A program made the position numbers and the translations under genes. Below, one piece after another: positions 9,144 through 18,574 of a stretch of DNA of 64,000 bases. The notes beneath the pieces were generated by a model. The model was not told the origin of the DNA, ran no database searches, and saw nothing but the letters and a program-made list of their open reading frames with translations. Each line of letters begins with the position of its first letter. The stretch's first letter is position 1. Origin of the DNA: Bradyrhizobium sp. AZCC 2262 (GTDB lineage Bacteria; Pseudomonadota; Alphaproteobacteria; Rhizobiales; Xanthobacteraceae); assembly GCF_036924535.1 (NCBI RefSeq), contig NZ_JAZHRT010000001.1, positions 744,001-808,000 of the forward strand. The letters run 5' to 3'.

Positions 9144-11261
9144 TCAGACCAGCCAGTCGGCATGAATCGACGGTAGGTGCGCAGCCATGTGGCTGTCGGC
9201 GAAAACGTTCGCGGTATCACCAGCAATATTCATCCGGTTCGCGCCAGTATCTGGCGCCAGGCCAAACACGTCTACACCCGGATCCGTTTTAACCGGTGGT
9301 GCCACGAACCAACTGGCATCAATCGCTTGCACTGGCGACGCGTCGGCCATGCTCGAGTGATGAATTGAAGAGGTCAGGGCGGAGAAGTGGAAGCTTTCAT
9401 TATAGGCCGCGACAAGCTCGGTAATATGAGTGAACGGCGGCGCTGACGCCGGACTATCGATGTGCTGCCCAAACGCGAAATTGTCGGCTCCGGCGTCCCA
9501 AATCAGGATGCGGCCGCCATGATCGCTGTTGATAGTGTCGTTGACCGGGGTGCCGGCGATGACACCGCCATCATTGACCGGCGCTACCGAAGCCGGTCCG
9601 GTAACGGCAATGGCGAAGCTCTCGCGGCTGATCCACGCGCCATCGCTGACCTGCGCGGTGATGGAATAGCTGTGACTGGGGCCTGAGCTTTCGAAGTTCA
9701 GCTTGGTGGGATCGGCGACGGTGACCACGCCGGTTGCAAAATCGACGTCGAAGCCGCCATGGGAGGTGTCGCCGACAAGTACGTAAGTGAGCGCCGGACC
9801 ATTGATATCATGTGAGGATATGGTGACCCCAACGGGGGTCCCTGCCGCAGCGCCTTCGGCGACAGTATTGGCAGCCAGGTCGCTATCTATCGGCATTGAC
9901 GGCGGCGCGTTGGCGACGTCAATGGTAAAGCTCTCGCGGCTGATCGACGCGCCATCGCTGACCTGCGCGGTGATGTAATAGCTGTGACTGGGGCCTGAGC
10001 TTTCGTAGTCCAGCTTGGTGGGATCGGCGACGGTGACCACGCCGGTTGTATAATTGAGGGCGAAGCCGCCGTGGGAGGTGTCGCCGATAAGTACGTAAGT
10101 GAGGGGCGGACCATTGATATCATGTGAGGATACGGTGACCCCAACCGGGGTGCCTGCCGCGGCACCTTCGGCGACAATATTGGCAGCCGGGTCACTGTCT
10201 ATCGGATTTGACGGACGCGCATTGGTGACGTCGATGGTGAAGCTCTCGCGGCTGATCGACGCGCCATCGCTGACCTGCGCGGTGACGTAATAGCTGTGAC
10301 TGGGGCCTGAGCTTTCGAAGTCCAGCTTGGTGGGATCGGCGACGGTGACCACGCCGGTTGTATAATTGACGGCGAAGCCGCCGTGGGAGGTGTCGCCGAT
10401 AAGTACGTAAGTAAGCGGCGGACCATTGATATCTTGTGAGGATACGGTGATCCCAACCGGGGTCCCTGCCGCAGCGCCTTCGGCGACAGTATTGGCAGCC
10501 GGGTCACTGTCTATCGGATTTGACGGCCGCGCGTTGGTGACGGCAATGGTGAAGGTTTGCGAACTGGTCAGTATACCGTCACTGGCCTGCGCCGTGACGA
10601 CATAGCTATAGTTGGGTCCGGAACTCTCGAAATCGATTTTCGTCGCATCAGCGACGGTGATGATGCCGGTCGTGGAATTGATGGTAAAGCCGCCGCCAGA
10701 GGTGTCGCTGGTCAGGCTGTAGGTGACGGACGGGCCATTGATGTCGGCGGAAGACGCGGTGATGCCGACGGTTGAGCCATTGCTGGCGCCTTCGACAATT
10801 GTGTTGTCGGACACATCGCTGTCGACCGGCGTCGACGGCGCAACGTCAGTGACGGCAATGGCGAAGGCTTGCGAATTCGTGAACGCACCGTTGCTGGCCT
10901 GCACGGTGACGGAGTAGGTATGTCCTGCCGCGGTCTCGAAGTCGAGCTTGCTCGGGTCGAAGACAGTAACGACGCCGGTTGCGGGATCGATTGTAAAGCC
11001 GCCGCCGGAGGAGTCAGCCGTCAGGGAGTATGTAACGTTCCGCCCCGCGGGACCGGTTGAGGAGGCTGTAATGCCCACAGGCGTATTGACGGCCGCACCT
11101 TCTGCAACGCGATTGTCGGCTGCGTCAGAATCGATCGGAGCCGGCGGCAATGGAAACCACCGAGGTCCCCATCCGTGGGCTGGAATTGATCCATCGCCGA
11201 GAAATGAGCTGAATCCTGCTCGCCAGAGGAGCAAATCAAAAGCGACGACAGGTTCGCTCAT
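9144..11261 (-). CDS. Cadherin-like tandem repeat protein, probably type I secreted
   Basis: 705-aa protein without a Sec signal peptide. After about 40 residues come five tandem cadherin-like domains of about 104 aa, each with VAEGAxxGTPVGIT, TSHGGF or SGGGF, TTGVVTVADPTKLDFES and a YxVTAQxSDG strand. Domains 3-5 are nearly identical. A non-repetitive C-terminal region of about 150 aa contains acidic and Asp/Asn-rich turns (NDTINSDHGG, WDAGADNF), as in type I secretion substrates. It is probably an extracellular adhesin or matrix protein, and the exporter at 59-63 kb is a candidate for it. Of three overlapping start codons (GTG 11267, ATG 11264, ATG 11261), the last is best spaced from GAGG. 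Confidence 0.78.
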   Translation of the reverse strand: MSEPVVAFDLLLWRAGFSSFLGDGSIPAHGWGPRWFPLPPAPIDSDAADNRVAEGAAVNTPVGITASSTGPAGRNVTYSLTADSSGGGFTIDPATGVVTVFDPSKLDFETAAGHTYSVTVQASNGAFTNSQAFAIAVTDVAPSTPVDSDVSDNTIVEGASNGSTVGITASSADINGPSVTYSLTSDTSGGGFTINSTTGIITVADATKIDFESSGPNYSYVVTAQASDGILTSSQTFTIAVTNARPSNPIDSDPAANTVAEGAAAGTPVGITVSSQDINGPPLTYVLIGDTSHGGFAVNYTTGVVTVADPTKLDFESSGPSHSYYVTAQVSDGASISRESFTIDVTNARPSNPIDSDPAANIVAEGAAAGTPVGVTVSSHDINGPPLTYVLIGDTSHGGFALNYTTGVVTVADPTKLDYESSGPSHSYYITAQVSDGASISRESFTIDVANAPPSMPIDSDLAANTVAEGAAAGTPVGVTISSHDINGPALTYVLVGDTSHGGFDVDFATGVVTVADPTKLNFESSGPSHSYSITAQVSDGAWISRESFAIAVTGPASVAPVNDGGVIAGTPVNDTINSDHGGRILIWDAGADNFAFGQHIDSPASAPPFTHITELVAAYNESFHFSALTSSIHHSSMADASPVQAIDASWFVAPPVKTDPGVDVFGLAPDTGANRMNIAGDTANVFADSHMAAHLPSIHADWLV
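9580..10530. repeat. 312-bp tandem repeats inside the cadherin-like gene
   Basis: Three copies of a unit of about 312 bp (104 codons) with very high nucleotide identity encode cadherin-like domains 3-5. For example, the stretch beginning gacctgcgcggtgatg (near 9651) recurs one and two periods later with few changes. This suggests recent unit duplication or continued homogenisation. Confidence 0.8.
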
Positions 11262-11879
11262 CATCACGCCTCACTCTACTCACTAAACACCGCTCGAATA
11301 CTAATTTTAACTAAATAGAAACCGTATCCTGCGGGGCTGTCAATGTTCCTCGTCCTATTTACGCATTAACCTTGATTTAATTTATCGATATCGTCGCCAA
11401 CAGTCCGCTCGAAGATGCATGACTGCGACGCCGAACCCGGTCAGGACGTCAAGGAGTTCGCGCTCGGCGCAAATCCTGCGTGATCGTTTGCGCCTATGCC
11501 TACAGGCTCGGTGCCGGTTGCCTGGCCGGCTCGCTTAGAGATTATCACCAGGGAACCCACTATGACCCCATGCGGCGCAAGGAAGCCGATCAGCAGATCC
11601 CTGCCCAGACTTCCGTTATGGGGGCCCGAAAACTGCTTTGCCCGTTGAGTTCACGGTTCGCAGTTAAAGTTGCCAATAAAATCGGTACCATCAGCACAGG
11701 TCGAGAACCCGCAAATGGACCGATTTGTCGCCAGACTTCCAGACCCACAAGATTTGAGGTCGAGTTGCCGATAGTCTCCGGCTCCTGTCGCGAACATCGC
11801 CAGTTTTCGGGAGACTGAAGCCGGAGACGGGGAGGCGAGACTCTAGTCCGACGCCGCCGTAAGGCAATCCGGAGCGCAC
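11262..11879. other. 618-bp intergenic region upstream of the cadherin-like gene
   Basis: The part nearest the cadherin-like gene (about 11283-11400) is strongly AT-rich and is the likely promoter for it. The rest holds a 112-codon forward frame (11480-11818) with no ribosome-binding site and no protein-like features, which I do not accept as a gene. Confidence 0.4.
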
Positions 11880-13088
11880 CTAACGCTTGAGCGCGGCAAG
11901 ATAGGATTCAGAGTAAGTTTTCGCCACCAGGGTGGCGGTGAAGCGCGATTGAACCCGAGCCATGGCATTGGCGCGGGCGAGGGCGTAAAATCCGGGCTCG
12001 GCGAGAAAGCGCTCGATTGCATCCGCCAGACCATTCTCGTCCCGCGGCGCAATGAGGATACCGGTCTTGCCGTCCTCGATGATATCGGGGATGCCCGACC
12101 AGTGCGTGCCGATCGCAGGAAGCCCGAGCGCCATTCCCTCTAGCAGGCAGAGCGGGAACATCTCACCGGTCTCGTAGCTCGGCAGGACCACCACGTGGGC
12201 ACCTAACATTAGTGCCGGAACGTCGCGGTGGTCGATTTTTCCCTTGCAATCCACGACGCTGCGGAGGCCGAGGCGCTCTATTTCGGCCTCAATTTTCCTG
12301 CGTATCGGGCCATCGCCGATGAACACAGCGCGGATCTTCGGGTAGCGCGGCGAAAGCTTCGCCAGAGCGGCCAGCAGTTCAATGTGGCCTTTGCCGTCGA
12401 CCATGCGGGCGACAGTGACCAGCGTCAGTTCACCTGGAGCCGGCGTCGATGCTAGCCCCGAGAACAGTTGTTCATCGACGCAGAATGGGATGATTCTGGT
12501 CTGATGTTCCGCGATACCCTCGGCCGCCATCTCGGCGGCAGCAGCGGCGTACGGCACTACTATTTGGGAAGCGAGACGCTTCTCAATCCAGAATGTAACG
12601 TCGGCGAGAAGGTCGCGCTGCGGCGCGAACCAGCTTAGGGTTCCGTGATGCGTGACGATCACCGGCCGCGCGCGGGACATCGCCGCTGCCACAAAGCCGT
12701 CGAGACAGGAAATCCCGACCGCCTGAACGTGCAGCACATCGGAGCCCTTAAGCAGCTGGTGCAGGGCGCGGATTCTTCGTGCCCGCAGCAACGCGGTTCC
12801 TAACTTCCGCGGCAGCCTGTCATCGTGAGCGTTACGGGTCGGCAGATCGTGAACGGCGATACCGTGGTCGGCGGCAATGACTTGCACGTCCCGGCGGTTG
12901 GTCAGATCCATAACGATCGACGGAACGAGACCGGCCCGCTTCTGTGCTGCGCAAAGCTGAAGTATGAAAGTCTCGACCCCGGTCATGCCGAAATTTGTGC
13001 CCATGTAGTGAAGCACCCGCACCGGGCCGAGCCGCGCATCGCGCTCGGGACGACTTGCCTCCAGAGCTGGTGAGATCATGGTGCTCAT
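11880..13088 (-). CDS. Glycosyltransferase family 4 (GT-B fold), EPS assembly
   Basis: 402-aa cytoplasmic enzyme. The N-terminal half begins with the acceptor-side Rossmann strand and Gly-rich loop (VLHYMGTNFGMTGVETF). The C-terminal half has the donor-site pattern of GT4 enzymes, LPSYETGEMFPLCLLEGMA, followed by GLPAIGTHWSGIPDII (the EX7E motif). It probably adds one sugar to the lipid-linked repeat unit. The start is uncertain. ATG 13088 or ATG 13079 suit the family, and the frame stays open to GTG 13166 without a ribosome-binding site. Confidence 0.85.
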   Translation of the reverse strand: MSTMISPALEASRPERDARLGPVRVLHYMGTNFGMTGVETFILQLCAAQKRAGLVPSIVMDLTNRRDVQVIAADHGIAVHDLPTRNAHDDRLPRKLGTALLRARRIRALHQLLKGSDVLHVQAVGISCLDGFVAAAMSRARPVIVTHHGTLSWFAPQRDLLADVTFWIEKRLASQIVVPYAAAAAEMAAEGIAEHQTRIIPFCVDEQLFSGLASTPAPGELTLVTVARMVDGKGHIELLAALAKLSPRYPKIRAVFIGDGPIRRKIEAEIERLGLRSVVDCKGKIDHRDVPALMLGAHVVVLPSYETGEMFPLCLLEGMALGLPAIGTHWSGIPDIIEDGKTGILIAPRDENGLADAIERFLAEPGFYALARANAMARVQSRFTATLVAKTYSESYLAALKR

Positions 13089-13777
13089 GACCACGGATCG
13101 ACAAAAAGTGTTTTGACTGTCGAGACTGGAGTCAGGCGACAGTCGTCGTGCTGCCGTGAGGAGCACACGCTGACGAAACGGCGTGTGGTTAACCCGGGCG
13201 GCAGCCCCGTGATAACCTCCGCTTCGAGAAACGGCGCAGCCGCCGTGAAGCGGTGTAGCGGCCGATACTGCCGCTTGTGCGGGCGGACGTGGCTGAACCC
13301 CTCCCTGGAGCCTTTCGCCAAGGGGTGGGGCATGATGCTTCTGTGTGAGAGATCGCGGGAAGCCACTTTGGCTGGACCTAAATCTGGGTGTATTGAAGGA
13401 TCAATCAAATCTAAAAAGCGAATGACGTTCCGGAATTGAAAAACCGCGCTCAGCGCCATTTTTGGCCACACTCGCTATCGCGGCGCAAGGCACGAAGCGT
13501 CGTTTTGCGTCCATTTGCCGCAGTGTGAGATCGGAGATGACTATCCACCCACCATCTTCATCGAGCCTCATCGCCATTTGTTCGATGCGGCTTGGTCTGT
13601 TCTCGATGCCGCGGGCCTACTGCTGCTGATGATAAGGTCGATTGGGTAACCCGGACGCGTTCGCCGATCACGCTTGATGCGCGCGACCTGAGCTTAGGAG
13701 ACTTTGATTGCCGCCGAAGGTTTTAGCGCCATGTCAGACAGGATCAACGTGACGCGCAACGTGAAAAGGGAGGATTG
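13089..13777. promoter_or_regulatory. Divergent intergenic region, 689 bp
   Basis: Lies between divergent glycosyltransferase and lyase-like genes. A 128-codon minus frame and a 108-codon plus frame overlap each other here, but both have biased low-information composition and no start signals, so I treat the region as non-coding. Confidence 0.35.
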
Positions 13778-14743
13778 ATGAAGAACCCGCATTTGCTGTT
13801 CGTCGCGCTCCTTGCTGTAAGCACTTTCGTTTGGCCAAATGAGACGCACGCTCAATCCAGCGACACGGCGTCCGTGTCTCCGGCGCCCAATGCGTTTAAG
13901 AAGTGCCCGCCGGTTCGGCCCAGCCGGCATGAGACTTATCGTCTGCCTTCGGGCGGAAGCCTGCCCGAAGGCATATCATTCGCCACCGATTGGAATAAGG
14001 CTCCGACGGGTGGATGGTACGCGCAACAGGCCATGGATAGCTGCCGTATTCAGCCCGATGGTTTTTTGACGTGGCATGGAAAAACAGCCGTCCGCGTTGA
14101 AGTTCAGCCGAAAGATGACCCTCTGACTTTGAATTCAAATAGTGAACGAGCAGAGATGCTGATCATGCAGGATGATATCGGAAAGGAGATCCGGGAAAAC
14201 ATCCATAGCGGCACGCAGTACTATGCCACCAGCTATTATTTTCCTGCAACTTGGCAGGGACAGCAGCTGCCATGGTCTGCCTTCGCTCCAACCGACTGCT
14301 CCGCCGATCGGAATATGTGCAACAGCTGGAGTTTTGTCTGGCAGTTTTACGGCTGGGGGGCGCTCAGCGCTGCAAAAAGTACTGTGAACGGTCCGCAACA
14401 TTATTCGTTTAACAACACCCAGCTTGCAGATGGCGGACTTATACAACTGGATAAATGGACTGACTTTGTATTCGTGGTGGAGTGGGGCACCGGCGCCTAC
14501 GCCATCTGGCGACGCGACGAGGGCCAGACGACGTTTACACAGGCGCTCAGCGGCACGATGCCAGTTCCGGACCGAAATATCTACGTTAAGCAAGGTCTCT
14601 ATCGCGGGGGAAATGTCGGTGATCGGACCGATGTTCTTTGGATCGGACCCACGGCTCGAGGTTCAAGCTTTTCTGCCGTGGAGCGACAAGCGTTTGGGAC
14701 TGACGCCGGCAGAAGTAATAACGTTTCATCTATCCGCCGGTGA
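13778..14743 (+). CDS. Secreted heparin-lyase-I-like polysaccharide lyase, paralog 2
   Basis: 321-aa exported protein: cleavable signal peptide (LLFVALLAVSTFVWPNETHAQ, cut likely after AHA), then a lyase-like beta-sandwich. It shares family signatures with the other copies: NSERAEML, a WQFYGWG strand, and YVKQGLYRGG near the C-terminus. It differs in having several Cys residues (KKCPPV, DSCRI, DCSADRNMCN), which could form disulfides and are absent from the 6529 copy. ATG 13778 follows GGGAGGA closely. A TTG one codon earlier is possible. It lies upstream of a GT2 gene on the same strand, suggesting an EPS-related role. Confidence 0.78.
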   Translation: MKNPHLLFVALLAVSTFVWPNETHAQSSDTASVSPAPNAFKKCPPVRPSRHETYRLPSGGSLPEGISFATDWNKAPTGGWYAQQAMDSCRIQPDGFLTWHGKTAVRVEVQPKDDPLTLNSNSERAEMLIMQDDIGKEIRENIHSGTQYYATSYYFPATWQGQQLPWSAFAPTDCSADRNMCNSWSFVWQFYGWGALSAAKSTVNGPQHYSFNNTQLADGGLIQLDKWTDFVFVVEWGTGAYAIWRRDEGQTTFTQALSGTMPVPDRNIYVKQGLYRGGNVGDRTDVLWIGPTARGSSFSAVERQAFGTDAGRSNNVSSIRR

Positions 14744-14930
14744 GATAATTCCGACATGCGCGCTTCAGGTAAATTCGCTCCTTGCTGCCGTTATCGGGCT
14801 CCATCCCAAGGCGTCAATAGCGTCCTTGCTCAGCAGGCAAAGCTCGCGTAACGTTATTTTCGGCAGCAAGTGCTTCGCCAATCCAATTGAAACTGGGCAT
14901 CCTATTAATTGCGGCGGGGAGAATTTAACG

Positions 14931-15977
14931 GTGGCTAAAGTGAGCATCGTTATCAAAGCCCTGAATGAAGAATCCAACATCCGCAGAGCGATCGAGAGTT
15001 CGCTTGCCGCCATCGCAGATTGCGACGGCGAGGTGATCATTGCGGATAGTGTTTCGACGGATCAAACGATCGAAATTGCGAAGCAGTTTCCCATATCGAT
15101 TGTGCAGCTGGAAAACGCTGCCGAGCGATCCTGCGGCATAGGCCCGCAACTCGGGTTTCAGCATTGCAGCGGAGAATATGTTTACATCCTTGATGGCGAC
15201 ATGGAATTACAGGCGCCATTCCTTCAGCGGGCCATCGGCATTCTCGACCGTGAGCCAGCCGTCGCCGGAGTTGGCGGGTATATTCACGAAATGCGGGCTG
15301 ACAATCTTGAAGTTCAGGGACGCGTCAAGCGCATCAATCGAATGCGGCCAAAAGGGCCGCTCGATATTCATTGTCTGAATGGCGGCGGCCTCTATCGACG
15401 TTCAGCCATTGTGGATATCGGATATCTTTCTGACAGGAATCTACGTGCGTTTGAAGAATACGACCTTGGCGCGCGCCTCCGCGCCAAGGGGTGGCGACTC
15501 ATACTTCTGGAAGACAAGGCAGTCGATCACTACAGCTATGATGTCGGGACGTGGCAACTGCTGTGGCACCGGGTTCGAACCGGTCGGTTCCTCAGCTCCG
15601 GTGAGCTGCTGCGTGCGGCAATAGATGGTCACTATGTGAGGCATGCAATCCGAGAAGTGCGCACTCTACCGCTCGCGATCGGCGTCTGGTTCTATTGGGG
15701 TGCCATTATTCTGGCCTCTGTTCTGGCCTCTCAATGGGTATCTGGCGCCGCGCTGTTTTTAATCGGTTTGGGAGTGCCGATTATCGTAATGGTGTTGCGA
15801 ACTCGATCACTGGGACTTGGAGTATTCAGCGTGCTTAACTGGCATATTGCAGCGGCCGGATTTCTGGTCGGGTTATTCAGGAGGCGTACGTCGCCTTCGG
15901 CTCACGTCGGGAGCAAGGTGCTGCAAGACTCGGGTGTTGTGGCCAAAGAAAATTCAAAGAAATTAAATTATAACTAA
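14931..15977 (+). CDS. Family 2 glycosyltransferase with C-terminal membrane segments
   Basis: 348-aa enzyme. The GT-A domain opens with KVSIVIKALNEESNIRRAIE and carries DGD (in YVYILDGDMEL), the metal/nucleotide-sugar binding motif, and the acceptor-side EEYDLGARL. Two or three C-terminal hydrophobic segments (LAIGVWFYWGAIILASVL, ALFLIGLGVPIIVMVL) tie it to the inner membrane. GTG 14931 is chosen because GGGGAG lies 9 nt upstream and the family N-terminus starts there. The frame remains open back to 14424, but that stretch overlaps the lyase gene and is unrelated to the family. It probably adds a sugar to the EPS repeat unit on undecaprenyl phosphate. Confidence 0.87.
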   Translation: MAKVSIVIKALNEESNIRRAIESSLAAIADCDGEVIIADSVSTDQTIEIAKQFPISIVQLENAAERSCGIGPQLGFQHCSGEYVYILDGDMELQAPFLQRAIGILDREPAVAGVGGYIHEMRADNLEVQGRVKRINRMRPKGPLDIHCLNGGGLYRRSAIVDIGYLSDRNLRAFEEYDLGARLRAKGWRLILLEDKAVDHYSYDVGTWQLLWHRVRTGRFLSSGELLRAAIDGHYVRHAIREVRTLPLAIGVWFYWGAIILASVLASQWVSGAALFLIGLGVPIIVMVLRTRSLGLGVFSVLNWHIAAAGFLVGLFRRRTSPSAHVGSKVLQDSGVVAKENSKKLNYN

Positions 15978-16284
15978 GAGCTAGTTTATCCGTCGCGGCC
16001 CTCTATTGGACCTGCAAGGGCACAGCTCGGTTTGGAGCCCTGAACCTGTATTTGCCGAAAATAGACGCCGCCGCGGCGTGGCGTGGGCATCTCTGTCCGT
16101 CATCCCCCGCGGAAGGGATCGTCGGAAGCACTCGGGCTTTAATCCAACGTTTTGGGAAACTTAAGGTTTCTGTGGTCGAACTGTGTTCTTTGGGGAACAC
16201 TTTCGGCGAAAATGCGGCGCCTCGTCCCAGAAGCCTCTCCCCGCTTAAAACAACATGATAGACGGAGGCTAAGAGGGGGAAGGA
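15978..16284. other. Intergenic region upstream of the exporter gene
   Basis: 307 bp with no supported gene. The end carries a strong purine-rich ribosome-binding site (GGGGGAAGGA) directly before the export-protein start at 16285. Confidence 0.45.
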
Positions 16285-17508
16285 ATGGGATTCCGACTTA
16301 GCTGTTTAGGTGCGTTAGCAGGTGCACTTCTGAGTGCCTGCTCGGTCATGCCGGTTTCGGGCCCACAAAGTTGGGACATCGCATCGGGTCAAACCGAAAT
16401 TCCCTACGCCCTCGTCCACCTGAATTCCACCAACATCAATATTTTAGCGTCGAATGCCCCAAGGATCGCAGGTGTATTTGGCGACCGGCGGGGTCCGCAA
16501 ACCGTCGTTCTCGGTGTTGGGGACACGGTGGGAGTAACGATCTTCGAAACCGGTCCTGGCCTGTTTGTGCCGAATGACACGGGGTACGTCCGCCCCGGCA
16601 ATTTCATCACCGTTCCGCCCCAGGCAGTCTCCGTCGAAGGCACCATAACAATTCCGTCGGCGGGCGTGATTCGTGCAAAGGGAAGCACGGTGGCGGGCCT
16701 GCAGCGCGACATCCTTGCGGCCTTGAAAAATCGCGCACTGGAGCCAAACGTCGTTGTCACCGTATTGGACCAACGTTGGTCGAATTATACTCTGCTGGGC
16801 GACGTTCGCGGTTCTGGTCGATTCCCGGTAAGCACTGGCGGAGAGCGTCTGCTGGACGCAATCGGGCGGGCGGGCGGATTGTTGGGTAGCGGTAACGAAT
16901 CCTGGGTCGTCCTCGATCGCAACGGGAAGCGGGCGGTTGCACCGTTCGGAGCGCTTGTCGACGAAGCGGAAAACAATATTTATGTGCGGCCTCAGGACAC
17001 AATTTACGTATTTCGTGAGCCACAGACTTTTCTTGCCTTCGGTGCGTCGGGTAGGCAAGGGCAGTTTCCGTTTGAAGCGTGGCGCGTTTCGCTCTCCGAG
17101 GCCATCGCCAAGGCTACAGGTTTGAACGATGTCAACGCTAGCCCGGAATCGGTATTTATCTATCGCGGTGAGAGCCGTGAGGTCGCGCAGCGACTCGGGA
17201 TCGACGTTGCAAATTTCACCGGGCCGGTGATACCGATCATCTACCAGGTTAACCTGCGAGACCCGGGCGGATACTTCCTCACTTCCAAGTTCCAAATGCG
17301 GAACAAGGACGTTCTATACGTTTCCAACGCTGTTTCCGTCGAAGCCAGCAAATTCTTGAATTACATCCGCACGATCGTCGCAACCGTGCAAGATCCGGTC
17401 AATCTCGGGATCAGTGGCTATGCACTTAAGGCGGCCATCAATGGAACCGCGTCGAATACGGCAATCGTTACCACCCCCGTGCCGATAGCGGGGCCTGTTG
17501 GGCCTTGA
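16285..17508 (+). CDS. Wza/ExoF-type polysaccharide export outer-membrane lipoprotein
   Basis: 407-aa protein with a lipoprotein signal (LLSAC, Cys19 lipidated). It has a polysaccharide export (PES) domain at about residues 75-165 (VGDTVGVTIFETG, TIPSAGVIRAKGSTVAGLQ) followed by two SLBB-type segments (LLGDVRGSGRFPVSTGGERLLDAIGRAGG; FLAFGASGRQGQFPFEAWRVSLSEAIAKATG). It should form the outer-membrane or periplasmic channel for EPS, working with the Wzc-type protein at 228-2468 although the two genes are far apart. ATG 16285 has a strong GGGGGAAGGA site. It is convergent with the lyase-like gene at 17526, with only 17 bp between stops. Confidence 0.92.
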   Translation: MGFRLSCLGALAGALLSACSVMPVSGPQSWDIASGQTEIPYALVHLNSTNINILASNAPRIAGVFGDRRGPQTVVLGVGDTVGVTIFETGPGLFVPNDTGYVRPGNFITVPPQAVSVEGTITIPSAGVIRAKGSTVAGLQRDILAALKNRALEPNVVVTVLDQRWSNYTLLGDVRGSGRFPVSTGGERLLDAIGRAGGLLGSGNESWVVLDRNGKRAVAPFGALVDEAENNIYVRPQDTIYVFREPQTFLAFGASGRQGQFPFEAWRVSLSEAIAKATGLNDVNASPESVFIYRGESREVAQRLGIDVANFTGPVIPIIYQVNLRDPGGYFLTSKFQMRNKDVLYVSNAVSVEASKFLNYIRTIVATVQDPVNLGISGYALKAAINGTASNTAIVTTPVPIAGPVGP

Positions 17509-17525
17509 TGCTCAATGTTCCGGGC

Positions 17526-18350
17526 CTATTTGATCGCCAGCGGACTGGTTATCCTTGCCGTTAGGTCCAACGTACCGATCTCCATGTTGGCAAACTGAAT
17601 TGCCAACGGAGTCGCGATTGGCCCATAGCCTCGGTACACTCCGAATTTCCAGTACGCCTGATTGCCAGCCGCACCAATTGCGCCGGTGAAGTCGACAATT
17701 TTTTTTCCGTCGCACCAGAACTCCAGTCGACCGTCATCGGACGTGCTCTCTTTCAAATGGAAGACGATGTTGTGCCAGACGTTCCGCGACAGGCGGCTGT
17801 TGTAGCGAATGGCAGAAACTCCGCCTGTACCGCCGGGCTTGGAATGCTCGCTATAGATGATCAGATTCCCTGCTTTGAAATGGACATGGAACGCCCGCAC
17901 CTTGGTCCCATGCATCTGGCTGATGGCGGTCCAATCGGATCGATATTCCGCGCCTGGCTCGACAAGAAATGAGTACGCGCCCCAGACATCCGCGCCATGC
18001 GCGAACTTCTGCTTGTAGCCATCGAACTCTGATCGCTCCTTGTTCTCGCCCGAGTCGCGATCTTCACTCCACTGATCGCCAGGGCGAACCTCAAAACGCG
18101 TTAGATCAGTGGCAGCGTCCGTAGCTCGACGAATGCTCCAATCATGCGCGGCAAACTCCGGCGCATATTGGATCCCCCGGATCGTGATACTGGCTTTAGG
18201 GTCGAGCAGAGGTGCCCAACGAAAATTTGCCGCCTCTTGGGCCGTCAAGGTAGAGGCCGGGAACAGAACCAAAGCGACGAAAGATATCTTCGCTGTCATA
18301 CCGCTCAGCGCGCCAATCCGCGCGGTGATTGATCCGATGAAATTTGGCAT
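17526..18350 (-). CDS. Secreted heparin-lyase-I-like polysaccharide lyase, paralog 3
   Basis: 274-aa exported protein: signal peptide (TAKISFVALVLFPASTLTAQ), then a single lyase-like domain with FEVRPGDQWSED, NKERSEFDG, ISQMHGT, FWCDGKKIVDF and YWKFGVYRGYG, all matching the other four domains in the window. ATG 18350 is preferred because GGAG lies 7 nt upstream and the signal peptide follows. The frame extends to 18578, but that stretch has no signal-peptide character. Its position against the export channel gene suggests it trims or binds the exported polysaccharide. Confidence 0.8.
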   Translation of the reverse strand: MPNFIGSITARIGALSGMTAKISFVALVLFPASTLTAQEAANFRWAPLLDPKASITIRGIQYAPEFAAHDWSIRRATDAATDLTRFEVRPGDQWSEDRDSGENKERSEFDGYKQKFAHGADVWGAYSFLVEPGAEYRSDWTAISQMHGTKVRAFHVHFKAGNLIIYSEHSKPGGTGGVSAIRYNSRLSRNVWHNIVFHLKESTSDDGRLEFWCDGKKIVDFTGAIGAAGNQAYWKFGVYRGYGPIATPLAIQFANMEIGTLDLTARITSPLAIK

Positions 18351-18574
18351 GAGTAACTCCCAAGGCTGTTTAACTGCATATCTCTCGTGAACTCGCGCGC
18401 AAGGCGCGCGGCGCGATGCGAGCGCCGAAGGCAAACCCCATGGCCAACCCAAACGGTTGGCCGCAGTTGTTCCGACAAAGTACAGGCCGGGGGATCGAAG
18501 AATGGCCGGCAGGAGTCGGAGCGTCCTTCTGTCAGTCGTGACTGACCGCCATGCATTAAGAAAATCAGTTGTGA

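Noticed and set aside
14424..14930. N-terminal extension of the GT2 gene
   Set aside because: It overlaps the lyase-like gene in another frame, has no family similarity, and a good ribosome-binding site exists for GTG 14931.
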